From contig JBBIHB010000002.1 of assembly GCA_037447215.1 (NCBI GenBank), forward strand, positions 1 through 64,000: a DNA stretch of 64,000 nt, written 5' to 3'. Below are positions 42,501 through 55,402 of this stretch, piece after piece (position 1 is the stretch's first letter; every line of letters starts with the position of its first letter). The DNA comes from UBA1413 sp037447215 (GTDB taxonomy: Bacteria > Bacteroidota > Bacteroidia > Bacteroidales > Prolixibacteraceae). The position numbers and the translations under genes were made by a program. Below the pieces are notes generated by a model that was not told the origin of the DNA, did no database searches, and was given only the letters and a program-made list of their open reading frames with translations.

Positions 42501-43068
42501 CCTTCAAGAAATGATAAAAGCCAGGACCCATGAGCTTGAAAACAGCAACCGAGAACTGGGCAAATTATTCAAGGCCGTTGAACATAGCCCTTCCACTGTG
42601 ATAATTACCGATAGGATGGGTAACATTGAATATGTGAACCCGAAATTTTGTGAAATTACCGGTTACTCCTTCGAAGAGGTAATCGGGAATAATCCCCGCA
42701 TGGTGAAATCAAACGACACCCCAAAGGAGTATTATCAACAGATGTGGGAAACCATATCGGCAGGGAAAACATGGACCGGGCAATTTAAAAATAAAAAGAA
42801 AGATGGAAGTCTGTTCTGGGAGCTTTGTTCCATTGCGCCCATTTTTGACATTAACAACGAAATAACCCATTATGTGGGAGTAAAACAGGATATTACCGAA
42901 AAAATGCTGGCCGAAGAACAATTACGGAATTATACGCGTGAACTCGAAATTTTCAATAAAACCATGGTTGACCGCGAACTGAGAATGATTGAGATGAAGG
43001 AAGAGGTGAACCAACTGTGCCGCAGTCTTGGTATTCCTGAAAAATACAGCACAAACTGGGAAATGTAA
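39580..43068 (+). CDS. Receiver-GAF-multi-PAS sensor protein lacking a kinase domain
   Basis: A 1162-residue soluble protein: receiver (about 8-125, Asp61), GAF (about 145-310), then about six PAS domains with PAC motifs (for example GVTRDITKRKK, FIGTITDLTSR, SILEDISQRKE, VGVKQDITEK). One PAS (about 700-845) has a Cys cluster: Cys758, 761, 767, 773 and 776. The C-terminus (TMVDRELRMIEMKEEVNQL) is the helix usually seen just before a histidine kinase, but no HisKA or ATPase follows; the protein ends 20 residues later. It may signal by contacting the hybrid kinase encoded 11 bases downstream. Its stop is clean, so loss of a kinase domain by gene splitting is an alternative. Confidence 0.85.
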   Translation: MEQIDLSNLTVLLLEDVETDAELVKRLLIKNNLAFTFRHITWFPDFINALQEVKPDVILSDYQLQGNTGLDALNYCIESGYNKPFIFVTSSENESIAVECLKTGAFDYILKDKLFMLPSAIEKAVAKYNTNFEMTQTRHALENRERLLAAIAEVSKILLADITIEDALYKLVRIIGQASGQDRTYIFERTRQSDTTYPLFSQTYEWVKEGVSSEIDNPNLQNINLNDFSTDILENLKENKLVNAVIREIPQTLLPLFISQNIFSVLLVPINVNNELWGFIGLDNCRFEYRWNDTDLDAFMTVGSLIENFILRYQNELTLRENEEKYRLLAENALDVIWTMDLSGKYLYVSPSIISLRGVTPDEYLNESIEDSLAPGSAEFARQLFKEMKPLIEKGERPGPLTLVLEQNCKWGGTIWTEVIVSGVYNKKGEFSHILGVTRDITKRKKAEDELSASRNLFESLTTVSPVGVFRTDPDGYTTYVNPRWQELSGISDVEALGNGWMVAVHPDDLEKVKKHWGETSTSNSKAELEYRFRHKNGRIVWVIGNVVPEFEKGKIKGFIGTITDLTSRRLSEKALRESEERFRNSITHAPIPVMIHSERKILQLSDSFIATTGIKPDELKNIDQWYEMAARIEDSYNPEGLLLKNAHYPIIEGTWRVFSRKTIPRIWEFNSSLIGTYNETQEVYISMAMDVTNKKQMEEELYKSRLELNAIFHGAPILMFLLNNRREIIKVNQTALHYTGKNRQDILEKRLGAALSCKYCTDGDECMRNEFCNQCKFTAMTDSIFVANKKSITVEDLEMPISFQGKIQERIFYTHAEILFSDPEEKVLFTMLDITERINSAKELKVSEEKFRNLIANAPVGIALVSSEGKIVEVNRGALKIFGYDYHEEMIGINAEEFYFDKMERTHFITKLKADQAKGLETQMVDRFGNQIWIMETAVTHIFPDGDTGHLSILEDISQRKESEAKIRAYQENLQEMIKARTHELENSNRELGKLFKAVEHSPSTVIITDRMGNIEYVNPKFCEITGYSFEEVIGNNPRMVKSNDTPKEYYQQMWETISAGKTWTGQFKNKKKDGSLFWELCSIAPIFDINNEITHYVGVKQDITEKMLAEEQLRNYTRELEIFNKTMVDRELRMIEMKEEVNQLCRSLGIPEKYSTNWEM

Positions 43069-43079
43069 TAAGGTGAAAT

Positions 43080-46437
<3,358 letters not shown>

Positions 46438-46445
<8 letters not shown>

Positions 46446-47598
46446 AAACAAAGTATTAATTGTTGACGATAATATGAACAATGTTCAGGTTTTGGCCGGT
46501 ATTCTCGAGAATAACGGTTTCGAACCTGAATTTGCACTGAATGGACTGGATGCACTCCATTGGCTCGAAGAAGAAAATTTTGATATTATCCTTCTTGATA
46601 TTATGATGCCGGTTATGGATGGTTTTGAGGTGTGTACCCGGATCAGGGAAAATGAACGGACAAAAGAACTGCCGGTAATTTTTTTAACTGCCAAATCAGA
46701 CCGTGACGGCCTTATGCGAGGATTCAAATGCGGCGGCAACGATTATATTGCAAAACCCTACGACCAGGGCGAATTGATGGCCAGGGTCAATACACACCTT
46801 GAACTTAAAAGAAACCGCGATGAACTGAAAAATCTGAATATTCGCCTCGAAGAGATGGTAACCGAAAGGACCCGCCAACTGGCCGAAGCACTGAATAAAG
46901 TTCAGAAAATGAATGAAGAGTTACAGGAACTCGATGATGCAAAATCGGAATTTCTGAGGATCATCAGCCATGAAATGCGTACCCCACTTAACGCTATTAT
47001 GGGATTTTCGGGAATTATCAACTCGGCCCTGAAAGGTAACCCCATTGCTGAATTCATTGATTTACTGGAGATTTCGGTTGAAAGGCTGGAACAGTTCACT
47101 ATGAATGCTCTGATGATAACTACCCTAAAACTGAACAAAAGATTGCCGAAATTCGAAACCATTCAACCTGATACATGCATCCAGGAGATTTTTTCGGAGC
47201 TAAACTTCAATTCCCGGCAGATCGGGACTGAACTTCATGGAAACAGAGGGCTAACCTGGATTGCAGACAGGGAACTTTTTAAAATGTGTTTGACCAATAT
47301 CTTGCGTAATGCCCTGAATTATTCACCTGCCCATGGCCAGGTGTCAGTTGAAATTGATATTGCACAAGCTAATCTGATCATTTCGGTTTCAGACCAGGGA
47401 CACGGATTCAACGACGAAGCCATGAAAAACCTTTTTGGCTATTTTGCAAAAGGCGATAAGCATGTGGATGGGAGCGAAGGCCTTGGGCTGGCGCTTTGCA
47501 AACATATTATGGACTATCACGGGGGGACTATTGGGGTAGAAAATCTTTCTGACAGGGGAGCCAGGGTTACAGTTTCATTCCCATTCAAGGAGGATTGA
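46438..47598 (+). CDS. Receiver-histidine kinase
   Basis: A 386-residue soluble protein with an N-terminal receiver (about 4-120, Asp54 in LLDIMMPVMDGF), coiled coil (about 125-165), HisKA H-box RIISHEMRTPLNAI (His178) and an ATPase domain (N-box LRNALNYSP, DQGHGF, GLGLALCK). Its start overlaps the stop of the hybrid kinase by 8 bases, indicating translational coupling. The receiver half closely resembles that of the NtrC-type regulator at 16578-18068. It is the last gene of the five-gene signalling run, which has no DNA-binding output. Confidence 0.9.
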
Positions 47599-47927
47599 AA
47601 TTGGTAGAAATTTGCCACCTGGGATTAATTACCTGCCCGAAAGTGAATTTGCAATATTTGTTTTTTTATGTAAACTCCTGATTTAATGTTGATTTCACTA
47701 TTTTTTGTTTTTTGAATGGATAAAAATGTTTTTTAATATCTGTTAACGGGATACAACCTATATATTTTCTTTTTATCTTCGCTATGTTTTTAACCAATAT
47801 AACTATCTTATGGAACTTGTAACAATATTCAACAAATCCCCGGGTGCTTACCTTTTAATAATGTTTTCAAAACAAATCTTAAGATTACTTTTCTATTACC
47901 ATTAATTATTTACAAAAATTAAAATCT
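47599..47927. other. Leader region of the SusC/SusD operon
   Basis: About 330 AT-rich bases between the kinase cluster and the SusC gene. TATCTTCG (47774-47781) is one base off the -7 consensus; no -33 was found. No terminator hairpin, small RNA or gene was recognised. Confidence 0.35.
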
Positions 47928-50900
47928 ATGGAAAAATTTAAGTTTAAAAGGTGCAATTCGGTTGCAGCTTTTTTGTTGACAGCCATTTTCGTGGCTTTTT
48001 CTCTAGGTTCGTATGCCCAGCAGAGGACCCTAACAGGGAAAGTAACCGACCAGTCAGGCGCAAGCATACCTGGGGTTACGGTCGTTGTAAAAGGGACAAC
48101 CACTGGAACGGTAACCAACCTGGATGGTAATTTTACACTACAGGTACCAGCCGATGCTGCTACACTGGTGTTCTCCTACGTAGGTATGATCGCACAGGAG
48201 ATACCTATCGGAACACAAACCACCATTAACGTCGCACTGATGCCCGATATGGTAGGTGTTGGTGAAGTAGTTGTGGTTGGTTATGGTACCCGTATGAAAG
48301 AGGAACTTACCGGTGCGGTTTCCTCGGTATCGAGCCAGCAGTTGCAGGTATCCACTGCCCCAAGCGTGGTAAGCCGCATGCAGGGTCAGGTTTCAGGGGT
48401 AACCATCCTCAAGGCAAACCGACCGGGTGGAGATGCCATTATCCGTATCCGTGGGATCGGGACCATCAACAACGCTAACCCTTTATTTATTATTGACGGT
48501 GTTCCTGCTGGTCCGGGAAACAACATCAATGCCAACGACATCGAATCCATTTCAGTTCTGAAAGACGCCTCATCGGCAGCCATTTACGGTACCAGGGGCG
48601 CAAACGGGGTTGTGATTATCACCACCAAAAGGGGGCAGGACAACCAGCAGCCAACCATTAACTTTTCGGTGAAGAGTGGGGTAACCCGTGCTACCAACCA
48701 GTACGATATGCTCAATACCAAAGAGTATGCTGAAGCAGTTTGGCTCTCATTTAAAAACAGGGGTGCGGCACCAACCCATCCGCAATATGGTTCGGGCGCT
48801 AACCCGGTAATTCCCGATTATATCCTCCCGGGCGGAACAATGGAGGGTGCCGCTTCGGTTAATCCTGCTTTGTACAATTATCCCGATTACCAGATATTTA
48901 AGGCCAATAAACAGGGAACCGACTGGTACAAGGAAATCTACCGCAACGGATTAATCCAGGAATACGACCTTTCGGTTTCAGGTGGCGGACGAAATGGAAA
49001 TTATTCTTTTTCAGGTGGTTATCTCGATGAAGACGGTTACCTGATCCATACCAACTTTAAACGTTATAACTTCAGAATGAACGCAGACGCCCGTTTCAAC
49101 GACTGGTTTAAAGCAGGTGAGTCTTTGCAGGTTATATATATCGATGAACACGGAAGGTTTACCGACAATGCAGAAGACAGCTCAGTGTCTGATGCTTACC
49201 GGACTCAACCCATTATTCCGGTCTATGATATTTCGGGAGTGAATTTTGCCGGATCTAAAGCCCCGGGTATGGGTAACGCCTTCAACCCTGTTGCGCGCTT
49301 ATATCGTGCCCGGAACGACAATGGAAAATGGGTCAGGATTCTCGGAAATGCTTATGCTGAAATTACACCGTTCAAAGACCTTTCTATCCGCACTATGTTG
49401 GGTTATAACTGGGGACAATGGAACTACAAAGGCCATATTATTCCCAATTTCGAACATTCCGAACCCAACCGGATCAATGGTCTGGATGTTACCTCCAATT
49501 TTTCACTGCAATGGAACTGGGTAAACACCCTGAATTACAATACCACCATTATGGAAGGTCATAAATTGAACGTGGTATTGGGAACCGAAGCTGTTGAAAA
49601 TTATTACAGGTTCCTGAATGCCAGCAGGAGGCAATATTTCTCTGAAGATCCCAACTATATGCAGTTGAACTCAGGTGAAGCCAACAGGGACAACAGTGGT
49701 AATACAAGCGAATGGGCGCTCTTTTCGCAGTTTGGCCGTTTAAATTACGATATGTATGGCAAATATTTTCTCGAAGCTACAGTTCGTCGCGACGGTTCTT
49801 CACGGTTTGCTCCGAAGAAACGTTATGGGATTTTCCCGGCATTTTCAGCTGCATGGGCCATTTCGCAGGAAAACTTTATGGCTAGCACCAGCAACTGGTT
49901 AGACCTCCTGAAACTGCGGCTGGGTTATGGTCAATCGGGTAACGACCAGATGGACAACTACAATTCCTATACAACATTTGGAAGTGATGCTTATCGGGCA
50001 TCCTATGCCCTTACCGGTTCAAACACCACAGCTGTTCCCGGTTTCATGCCTTCTGCTCTGGGGAACGACCAGGTTGTCTGGGAAGCTACAACTACTTACA
50101 ATGTAGGAATTGATGCTACTTTGTTAGACAGAAAATTCAATTTCTCAATCGATACCTGGCACCGTTATACCAGTGATATGTTGTTCCCGGAACCTATCCC
50201 ACAGGTATTTGGCGATGTATCTGCCCCATCCATTAATATCGGCGAGATGAAAAACAGGGGATTCGATATTGAACTGGGATATAACGGCAAAGCTATTGAT
50301 AACAAGCTTACCTATAATGTTACCGGTACCTTATCGAGATATACCAACGAGATTGTAAAAATTTCGTCCGATATGAAAAGGCAATATGATGCAGTAACCC
50401 TCCGTCAGCTTGTTTATACACGGTTTGCTGTAGGAACCGCATATCCTGAGTTTTTTGGATATACTGTAGATGGTATTTTCCAGACCCAGGCTGAAGCGGA
50501 TGCCCATCCAAGGGCATTTGGCACATCAGGCTATAATAGGCCTGGTCATTATAAATTCAGGGATATCAGTGGACCGGACGGAAAACCCGATGGCCAGATT
50601 ACAACGGCAGACCGTACTTTTATTGGTAGTCCTCATCCCGATTTTGTAGGTGGACTGAATATTGACCTGGCTTACAGCAATTTCGACCTGAACCTTTTCT
50701 TCTATGGCAGCTATGGAAACGAAGTGGTGAACTATGTATCACGTTGGATCGATTATGGGATGTTCAATGGAGGTCTAAGCAAAAAAGCCCTTTATGAAAG
50801 CTGGGGAAGCCCCCATCTCAAAGACAATACCAAAGCTTCGCTCCCGATGCTCGACCAGAATGATATTTCGCAGTATATGTCCACTGCATTCCTCGAAGAC

Positions 50901-51137
50901 GGTTCATACCTGAGGCTTAAAAACCTGCGCCTGGGTTATACTGTCCCAAGGAGCGTCCTGGAAAGGGCACAGATCAAGAGCCTGAAAGTGTATGCACAGG
51001 TATCAAATCTCTTTACTTTAACCAAATATAGTGGTCTCGATCCTGAAATTAGCCTCGGAGGTACCAGCATGGGTCTTGATCAGGGAGCATGGCCTACACC
51101 GCGCCAGGTTATGTTTGGTTTAAACCTTGGTTTATAA
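47928..51137 (+). CDS. SusC/RagA-type TonB-linked outer membrane transporter
   Basis: A 1069-residue outer-membrane receptor: signal peptide (about 1-31, ending SLGSYAQ), CarboxypepD_reg-like domain (about 33-105, GKVTDQSGASIPGVTVVV), plug (about 115-235, with TRMKEELTGAVSSV and the FIIDGVPAGP and YGTRGANGVVIITTKRG signatures) and a large beta-barrel to the C-terminal NLGL. Together with the SusD-like lipoprotein 37 bases downstream it imports a glycan or peptide by the pedal-bin mechanism powered by TonB. No hydrolases or regulators adjoin, so the substrate is unknown. Confidence 0.95.
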   Translation: MEKFKFKRCNSVAAFLLTAIFVAFSLGSYAQQRTLTGKVTDQSGASIPGVTVVVKGTTTGTVTNLDGNFTLQVPADAATLVFSYVGMIAQEIPIGTQTTINVALMPDMVGVGEVVVVGYGTRMKEELTGAVSSVSSQQLQVSTAPSVVSRMQGQVSGVTILKANRPGGDAIIRIRGIGTINNANPLFIIDGVPAGPGNNINANDIESISVLKDASSAAIYGTRGANGVVIITTKRGQDNQQPTINFSVKSGVTRATNQYDMLNTKEYAEAVWLSFKNRGAAPTHPQYGSGANPVIPDYILPGGTMEGAASVNPALYNYPDYQIFKANKQGTDWYKEIYRNGLIQEYDLSVSGGGRNGNYSFSGGYLDEDGYLIHTNFKRYNFRMNADARFNDWFKAGESLQVIYIDEHGRFTDNAEDSSVSDAYRTQPIIPVYDISGVNFAGSKAPGMGNAFNPVARLYRARNDNGKWVRILGNAYAEITPFKDLSIRTMLGYNWGQWNYKGHIIPNFEHSEPNRINGLDVTSNFSLQWNWVNTLNYNTTIMEGHKLNVVLGTEAVENYYRFLNASRRQYFSEDPNYMQLNSGEANRDNSGNTSEWALFSQFGRLNYDMYGKYFLEATVRRDGSSRFAPKKRYGIFPAFSAAWAISQENFMASTSNWLDLLKLRLGYGQSGNDQMDNYNSYTTFGSDAYRASYALTGSNTTAVPGFMPSALGNDQVVWEATTTYNVGIDATLLDRKFNFSIDTWHRYTSDMLFPEPIPQVFGDVSAPSINIGEMKNRGFDIELGYNGKAIDNKLTYNVTGTLSRYTNEIVKISSDMKRQYDAVTLRQLVYTRFAVGTAYPEFFGYTVDGIFQTQAEADAHPRAFGTSGYNRPGHYKFRDISGPDGKPDGQITTADRTFIGSPHPDFVGGLNIDLAYSNFDLNLFFYGSYGNEVVNYVSRWIDYGMFNGGLSKKALYESWGSPHLKDNTKASLPMLDQNDISQYMSTAFLEDGSYLRLKNLRLGYTVPRSVLERAQIKSLKVYAQVSNLFTLTKYSGLDPEISLGGTSMGLDQGAWPTPRQVMFGLNLGL

Positions 51138-51174
51138 TGATAAATCCGGATATTAATCTTAAAAAAATAAGAAT

Positions 51175-52980
51175 ATGAAAAAAATATCGATGATCATAGC
51201 CGTTGCATTTTTGCTGGCTTTATCGAATTCCTGTTCCGAAGAATTCCTGACCAAAGAGCCCCCCGGATCAACTTCGGAAAATGTTTTCTACAATGCGAAA
51301 GGGATCGATGCCCTTCTCACCGGTACTTATGCAATTGTTCCCGGAAGCTCATTATGGCAGGTTTCCTGGGGTGCATCCATTCAGAACTGGACTTATGGTT
51401 CAGTAGCTTCCGACGATGCCTACAAAGGCTCTGAAGAGGGCGACCAGATACCGGTAAACGACATTGAAAGGTGGCGTGTGCAGCCCACTAATAACTATCC
51501 GGCCGATAAATGGCGCCTGATATTTGGTATGGGTGTGTTCAGGGCCAACCAAACCCTGAAGGTGATCAACAAAGCCCTTGAATTGAAGACTATTACCGAA
51601 GCCCAGGCAAAAGTTTATAGGGCTGAGGTGATGTTTCTAAGGGGATTGTTTAACTTCGAAGCAAGATTGGTATTTGGCGATTATATCCCGATTATCACCG
51701 AAGAAACACCCGATCCTCGGTTGGTTTCCAACGTAAACCCGGATGGTGCAGTTTTGACCCACATCATTAAAGACCTGAGGTTTGCCTGGGAAAACCTCCC
51801 TGAAACGCAGGCACAGGTAGGCCGTGCAACAAAGTTTGCCGCCATGGCGCTTGCTGCCAGGGCATACCTGCAAGACCTGAAATATGCCGAGGCAAAACCT
51901 TTGCTCGACAACATCATCAACAGCGGAAGGTACTCCCTGATGGATAGATTTATCCAGAACTTCGAGATAGCAACCAACAACAACAGAGAATCGATCTTTG
52001 AAGTACAGGCCAACGTAAACGACATCAACGAGTCGCTGAATGCTGAAATGGGTATTGGATTGAACTGGCCACATGGCAGCGATATCGGTATGTGCTGCGG
52101 GTTCCACCAGCCATCACAAAACCTGGTAAATGCCTATAAGGTTGATGCAAATGGGTTACCTTTATTTGATACGTTTAATAACGTTGACTTTAAAAATGAT
52201 GCTGGTATTGCATCAGCGGCTACTTTTGAGCCCGACAGCCAAACCCCTGTTGACCCTCGGCTCGACTTTACTGTAAGCCGCAGAGGAATTCCCTATAAAG
52301 ACTGGGGAGTAAACCGTGGACGCGACTGGGTCCGCAGTCAAACCGACGGCGGTCCCTATCTGCCAGCTTCGAAGCCATTCTTCAAAAAATCAGAACGTTT
52401 TTCATTATCAACCACCACTGGATGGCAAACCGGTATCAATGCCAATAACTACCGATATCTGCGTTACAGCCATGTTTTGTTGTGGAGGGCCGAAGTTGCC
52501 GCTTCCGAAAACGATCTGCCACGTGCACTACAGCTGGTTAACCAGATACGTACCAGGGCAGGTAACGATAGAGTTATGGGAAGGGTAAAAGTTTTTCAAT
52601 TACCGGCATCGTTCTTCCCATGGGGTAAGGAAGGCGATATAGATTATACACTGCCCGCCGCAAATTACAGAATCGGACTTTATACATCGTTTGCCAATGG
52701 CAACGAGGCTATGCGCGCCGTTCAATGGGAACAACGCCTCGAATTTGCTACCGAAGGTATGCGTTTCTTCGACCTACGCCGCTGGGACAGACTACCCAAC
52801 AAAATCGGTGGAAAATCGATGCAGCAGGTGCTGAACGAATTTGCAGCTGCCGATCTCAGGGTAAGGCCTTCGTTTATGGCCAATGTTACCTTCAGCGAAA
52901 GAGGCAAATTTATGCCCATACCACAGGCTCAGCTCGATTTGCAGAAAGGCGTTCTCGAACAACGCCCGGAATACAAATAA
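51175..52980 (+). CDS. SusD/RagB-type surface lipoprotein
   Basis: A 601-residue lipoprotein with lipobox ending at Cys20 (LALSNSCSEE), followed by the SusD opening motif FLTKEPPGSTSENVFY, TPR-like helices (AYLQDLKYAEAKPLLDNII) and the C-terminal SusD signature (VQWEQRLEFATEGMRFFDLR). It forms the lid of the SusC channel and binds the substrate at the cell surface. It is co-transcribed with the SusC gene and followed by a terminator at 53006-53032. Confidence 0.95.
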   Translation: MKKISMIIAVAFLLALSNSCSEEFLTKEPPGSTSENVFYNAKGIDALLTGTYAIVPGSSLWQVSWGASIQNWTYGSVASDDAYKGSEEGDQIPVNDIERWRVQPTNNYPADKWRLIFGMGVFRANQTLKVINKALELKTITEAQAKVYRAEVMFLRGLFNFEARLVFGDYIPIITEETPDPRLVSNVNPDGAVLTHIIKDLRFAWENLPETQAQVGRATKFAAMALAARAYLQDLKYAEAKPLLDNIINSGRYSLMDRFIQNFEIATNNNRESIFEVQANVNDINESLNAEMGIGLNWPHGSDIGMCCGFHQPSQNLVNAYKVDANGLPLFDTFNNVDFKNDAGIASAATFEPDSQTPVDPRLDFTVSRRGIPYKDWGVNRGRDWVRSQTDGGPYLPASKPFFKKSERFSLSTTTGWQTGINANNYRYLRYSHVLLWRAEVAASENDLPRALQLVNQIRTRAGNDRVMGRVKVFQLPASFFPWGKEGDIDYTLPAANYRIGLYTSFANGNEAMRAVQWEQRLEFATEGMRFFDLRRWDRLPNKIGGKSMQQVLNEFAAADLRVRPSFMANVTFSERGKFMPIPQAQLDLQKGVLEQRPEYK

Positions 52981-53005
52981 TCATGATTTCAATTGGGTAT
53001 TAATG

Positions 53006-53032
53006 AAAGGAGGGGCTAAGGCCCCTCTTTTT
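53006..53032 (+). terminator. Terminator of the SusC/SusD operon
   Basis: GAGGGGC (53010-53016) and GCCCCTC (53021-53027) form the core stem with loop TAAG; flanking A/T pairs extend it and TTTTT follows. It is 26 bases past the SusD stop. Confidence 0.88.
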
Positions 53033-53081
53033 ATTTGAATAATATTCTGCATTTTTGTGGAAGTTAAAATTCTGTAAGGCT

Positions 53082-54317
53082 ATGGCACTAAACTACATTT
53101 TCGTTTTCTTTTTCCTGATTGCTTTTCTAATAGGGATTGCCCGCCTTGTTTTTATGAGTGATACTGAGGTTTTTCCGGCTATGGTTAATTCTACTTTCGA
53201 TATGGCCAAAACCGGTTTCGAGATATCGCTTGGACTTACCGGCGTGCTAACCCTTTGGATGGGAATTATGCGGGTTGGCGAAAAGGGTGGGGTAGTGAAT
53301 CTCTTTTCAAAAGCTATCGGGCCTTTTTTTAACAAATTGTTTCCCAAACTCGGTAAAGACCACCCCGCATATGGGCCGGTTATGCTCAATATAGCCGCCA
53401 ATATGCTTAACCTTGATAATGCAGCTACTCCGGTAGGCCTTCAGGCCATGAAAGAGATGCAGGAAACCAACCCATCGAAAGATACGGCCAGTGATCCGCA
53501 GATTATGTTCCTGGTGCTGAATACCTCAGGCCTTACCATACTTCCTATCAGCATTATGGTTTACCGAGCCCAACTGGGCGCTGCCAATCCTTCGGATATT
53601 TTTCTACCCATTTTGCTGGCCACCTATTTTTCTACCCTGGCCGGCCTCATATCGGTAGCGCTTTACCAGAAAATCAATCTCTTCGATAGGGTTATCTTAT
53701 CCTATCTGGGCGGTATTACGGCTATTATCGGGGCTCTGATCTGGTATTTTTCCACTCTGCCTAAAGACCAGATTACATTGATTTCGACCGTAGCCAGCAA
53801 TGTTATCCTTTTTTCGGTAATAGCAGGATTCTTTGCTATGGCTTTCCTTCGAAAGGTTAATGTATATGAATCGTTTATCGAAGGGGCAAAAGAAGGATTC
53901 AAAACTGCTGTTAAGATAATTCCCTATCTGGTTGCCATCCTGGTTGCGATCGGTGTGTTCAGGGCTTCGGGCGCCATGGACTGGCTGATTTCGGGCTTTT
54001 CGTGGCTGATGCAGCAGATGGGTGTGAATACTGATTTTATTCCGGCACTCCCCACTGCTTTAATGAAACCTTTGAGTGGCAGCGGTGCACGTGGAATGAT
54101 GGTTGACGCCATGACTACCTATGGCGCCGATTCGTTTGTGGGAAGGGTTGCCTCAACTGTCCAGGGCGCAACCGATACTACATTTTATATCCTGGCCGTA
54201 TATTTCGGGGCAGTAGGCATCAAAAACACACGCTATGCAGTTGTATGCGGACTAATAGCCGATTTCGCCGGAATTGTTGCTTCCATTTTACTGGCTTACC
54301 TGTTTTTTCATGGCTGA
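53082..54317 (+). CDS. SpmA-SpmB-like fused nucleoside-recognition membrane protein
   Basis: A protein of about 411 residues with ten or so transmembrane helices, matching the fused SpmA-SpmB proteins of Bacteroidota. The SpmA-like half holds MLNIAANMLNLDNAATPVGLQAMKEM; the SpmB-like half holds PYLVAILVAIGVFRASGAMD, LMKPLSGSGARGMM and VQGATDTTFYILAVYFG. Both contain the gate-type nucleoside-recognition fold. In Bacillus these are spore maturation proteins; this group does not sporulate, so the role is probably transport, with unknown substrate. I chose ATG 53082; a TTG at 53055 would only add nine residues. It overlaps the convergent EamA gene by 30 bases. Confidence 0.88.
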   Translation: MALNYIFVFFFLIAFLIGIARLVFMSDTEVFPAMVNSTFDMAKTGFEISLGLTGVLTLWMGIMRVGEKGGVVNLFSKAIGPFFNKLFPKLGKDHPAYGPVMLNIAANMLNLDNAATPVGLQAMKEMQETNPSKDTASDPQIMFLVLNTSGLTILPISIMVYRAQLGAANPSDIFLPILLATYFSTLAGLISVALYQKINLFDRVILSYLGGITAIIGALIWYFSTLPKDQITLISTVASNVILFSVIAGFFAMAFLRKVNVYESFIEGAKEGFKTAVKIIPYLVAILVAIGVFRASGAMDWLISGFSWLMQQMGVNTDFIPALPTALMKPLSGSGARGMMVDAMTTYGADSFVGRVASTVQGATDTTFYILAVYFGAVGIKNTRYAVVCGLIADFAGIVASILLAYLFFHG

Positions 54318-55208
54318 ACGGTTGGCCCAATTCAGCAAAACAAGCGAAACAGCTATTACTGCCATTGCTAAAAACTGCATTAAATCAGGTTTTTCCGAAG
54401 GAATAAGCACCCAGCTTAACCATGCCCCCAGAATGGGTATCAGGAATTTCCAGGTATTCAATACCGACACTTTTACCCCCGGCCTCGATAAGAGAGTGTA
54501 CCAGATCGTAATGGCAGCGGCCGATAAGAAACCCAGCCAGCCAAGCGAAAGGTAGTATGATAAGGGAAATGGGCCCTGAGAAATTCCCTCAACAGGCAAT
54601 GAAACCAGAAAAAGTGCCATCCCACCTGAAAATAATGAGGCTGCACTGAGGATTACCGGGTGCATCTCTTTCTTTGACTTCGAAATCAAAACATTGGAAT
54701 ATCCGGATAAAATATTGTTAATCAACAGCAATCCTATTCCCAGCCATTCATAATCACCTCTTAATTCAACTTTCTGACGGCCGATGGTTATTAGTATAAT
54801 GCCAGAAACCCCGATCAGTATGCTTATGATTTTCAGGGGGGTTAACCGGTCAGTACTCATGGTCAGATGGGCAACCATTGCAATAAAAAGTGGTGAAGAA
54901 CCAACCAGCATTGCTCCAAGTGCACTAGGTATCAGATTAATGCCCAGATAAAAAAATGAATACTGCAAAACCACTTGCATCAGGGCAATGAGAATGACAA
55001 ACCTGATGTGTTTTTTTACCTCAAAAAAGAACAGGCCCCATTTACCAAACAAGACGAATACGAGAAAGCCGGCAATCATAAACCGCAATCCGGCAAACTG
55101 AAGCGGCGACTGGTACTGCAGGCCGATTTTTACCACAGCAAATGCAGTTGACCATAGCCATGTAGCCAATATTGCCAGGAATGCAGTGGATTTTAATAAA
55201 TTCTTCAT
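54288..55208 (-). CDS. EamA-type (DMT superfamily) transporter
   Basis: A 306-residue inner-membrane protein with ten transmembrane helices in two EamA repeats (about 8-138 and 155-295). Visible signatures are ATWLWSTAFAVVKIGLQY at the start, SALGAMLVGSSPLFIAM in the first repeat and VSVLNTWKFLIPILGAWLSW in the second. Members export metabolites or amino acids by proton exchange; the substrate cannot be predicted. It overlaps the SpmAB-like gene by 30 bases tail to tail. A near-match -7 element (CAACTTTG) lies on the minus strand at 55233-55226. Confidence 0.9.
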   Translation of the reverse strand: MKNLLKSTAFLAILATWLWSTAFAVVKIGLQYQSPLQFAGLRFMIAGFLVFVLFGKWGLFFFEVKKHIRFVILIALMQVVLQYSFFYLGINLIPSALGAMLVGSSPLFIAMVAHLTMSTDRLTPLKIISILIGVSGIILITIGRQKVELRGDYEWLGIGLLLINNILSGYSNVLISKSKKEMHPVILSAASLFSGGMALFLVSLPVEGISQGPFPLSYYLSLGWLGFLSAAAITIWYTLLSRPGVKVSVLNTWKFLIPILGAWLSWVLIPSEKPDLMQFLAMAVIAVSLVLLNWANRSAMKKQVSQ

Positions 55209-55364
55209 GGGTCAAGAATATAATGCAAAGTTGACAAATAAACACAATAAATGTTTATACCGTTTTTGGAATTTTCTGTTCAGAAATTTGTCAGACGTGT
55301 TTCTTTCAGGCATTTATTTGTCTGGTGCACCGGAATTATAAACACAAAAACCTCAGATTAAAGA

Positions 55365-55372
55365 TATATTTG
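55365..55372 (+). promoter_or_regulatory. Candidate -7 element of the MaoC gene
   Basis: TATATTTG matches TAnnTTTG and lies 30 bases before the start codon at 55403. No -33 TTTG at the normal spacing. Confidence 0.4.
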
Positions 55373-55402
55373 GGGTCAAAATTAAAATCATCATAAAACG
55401 AA

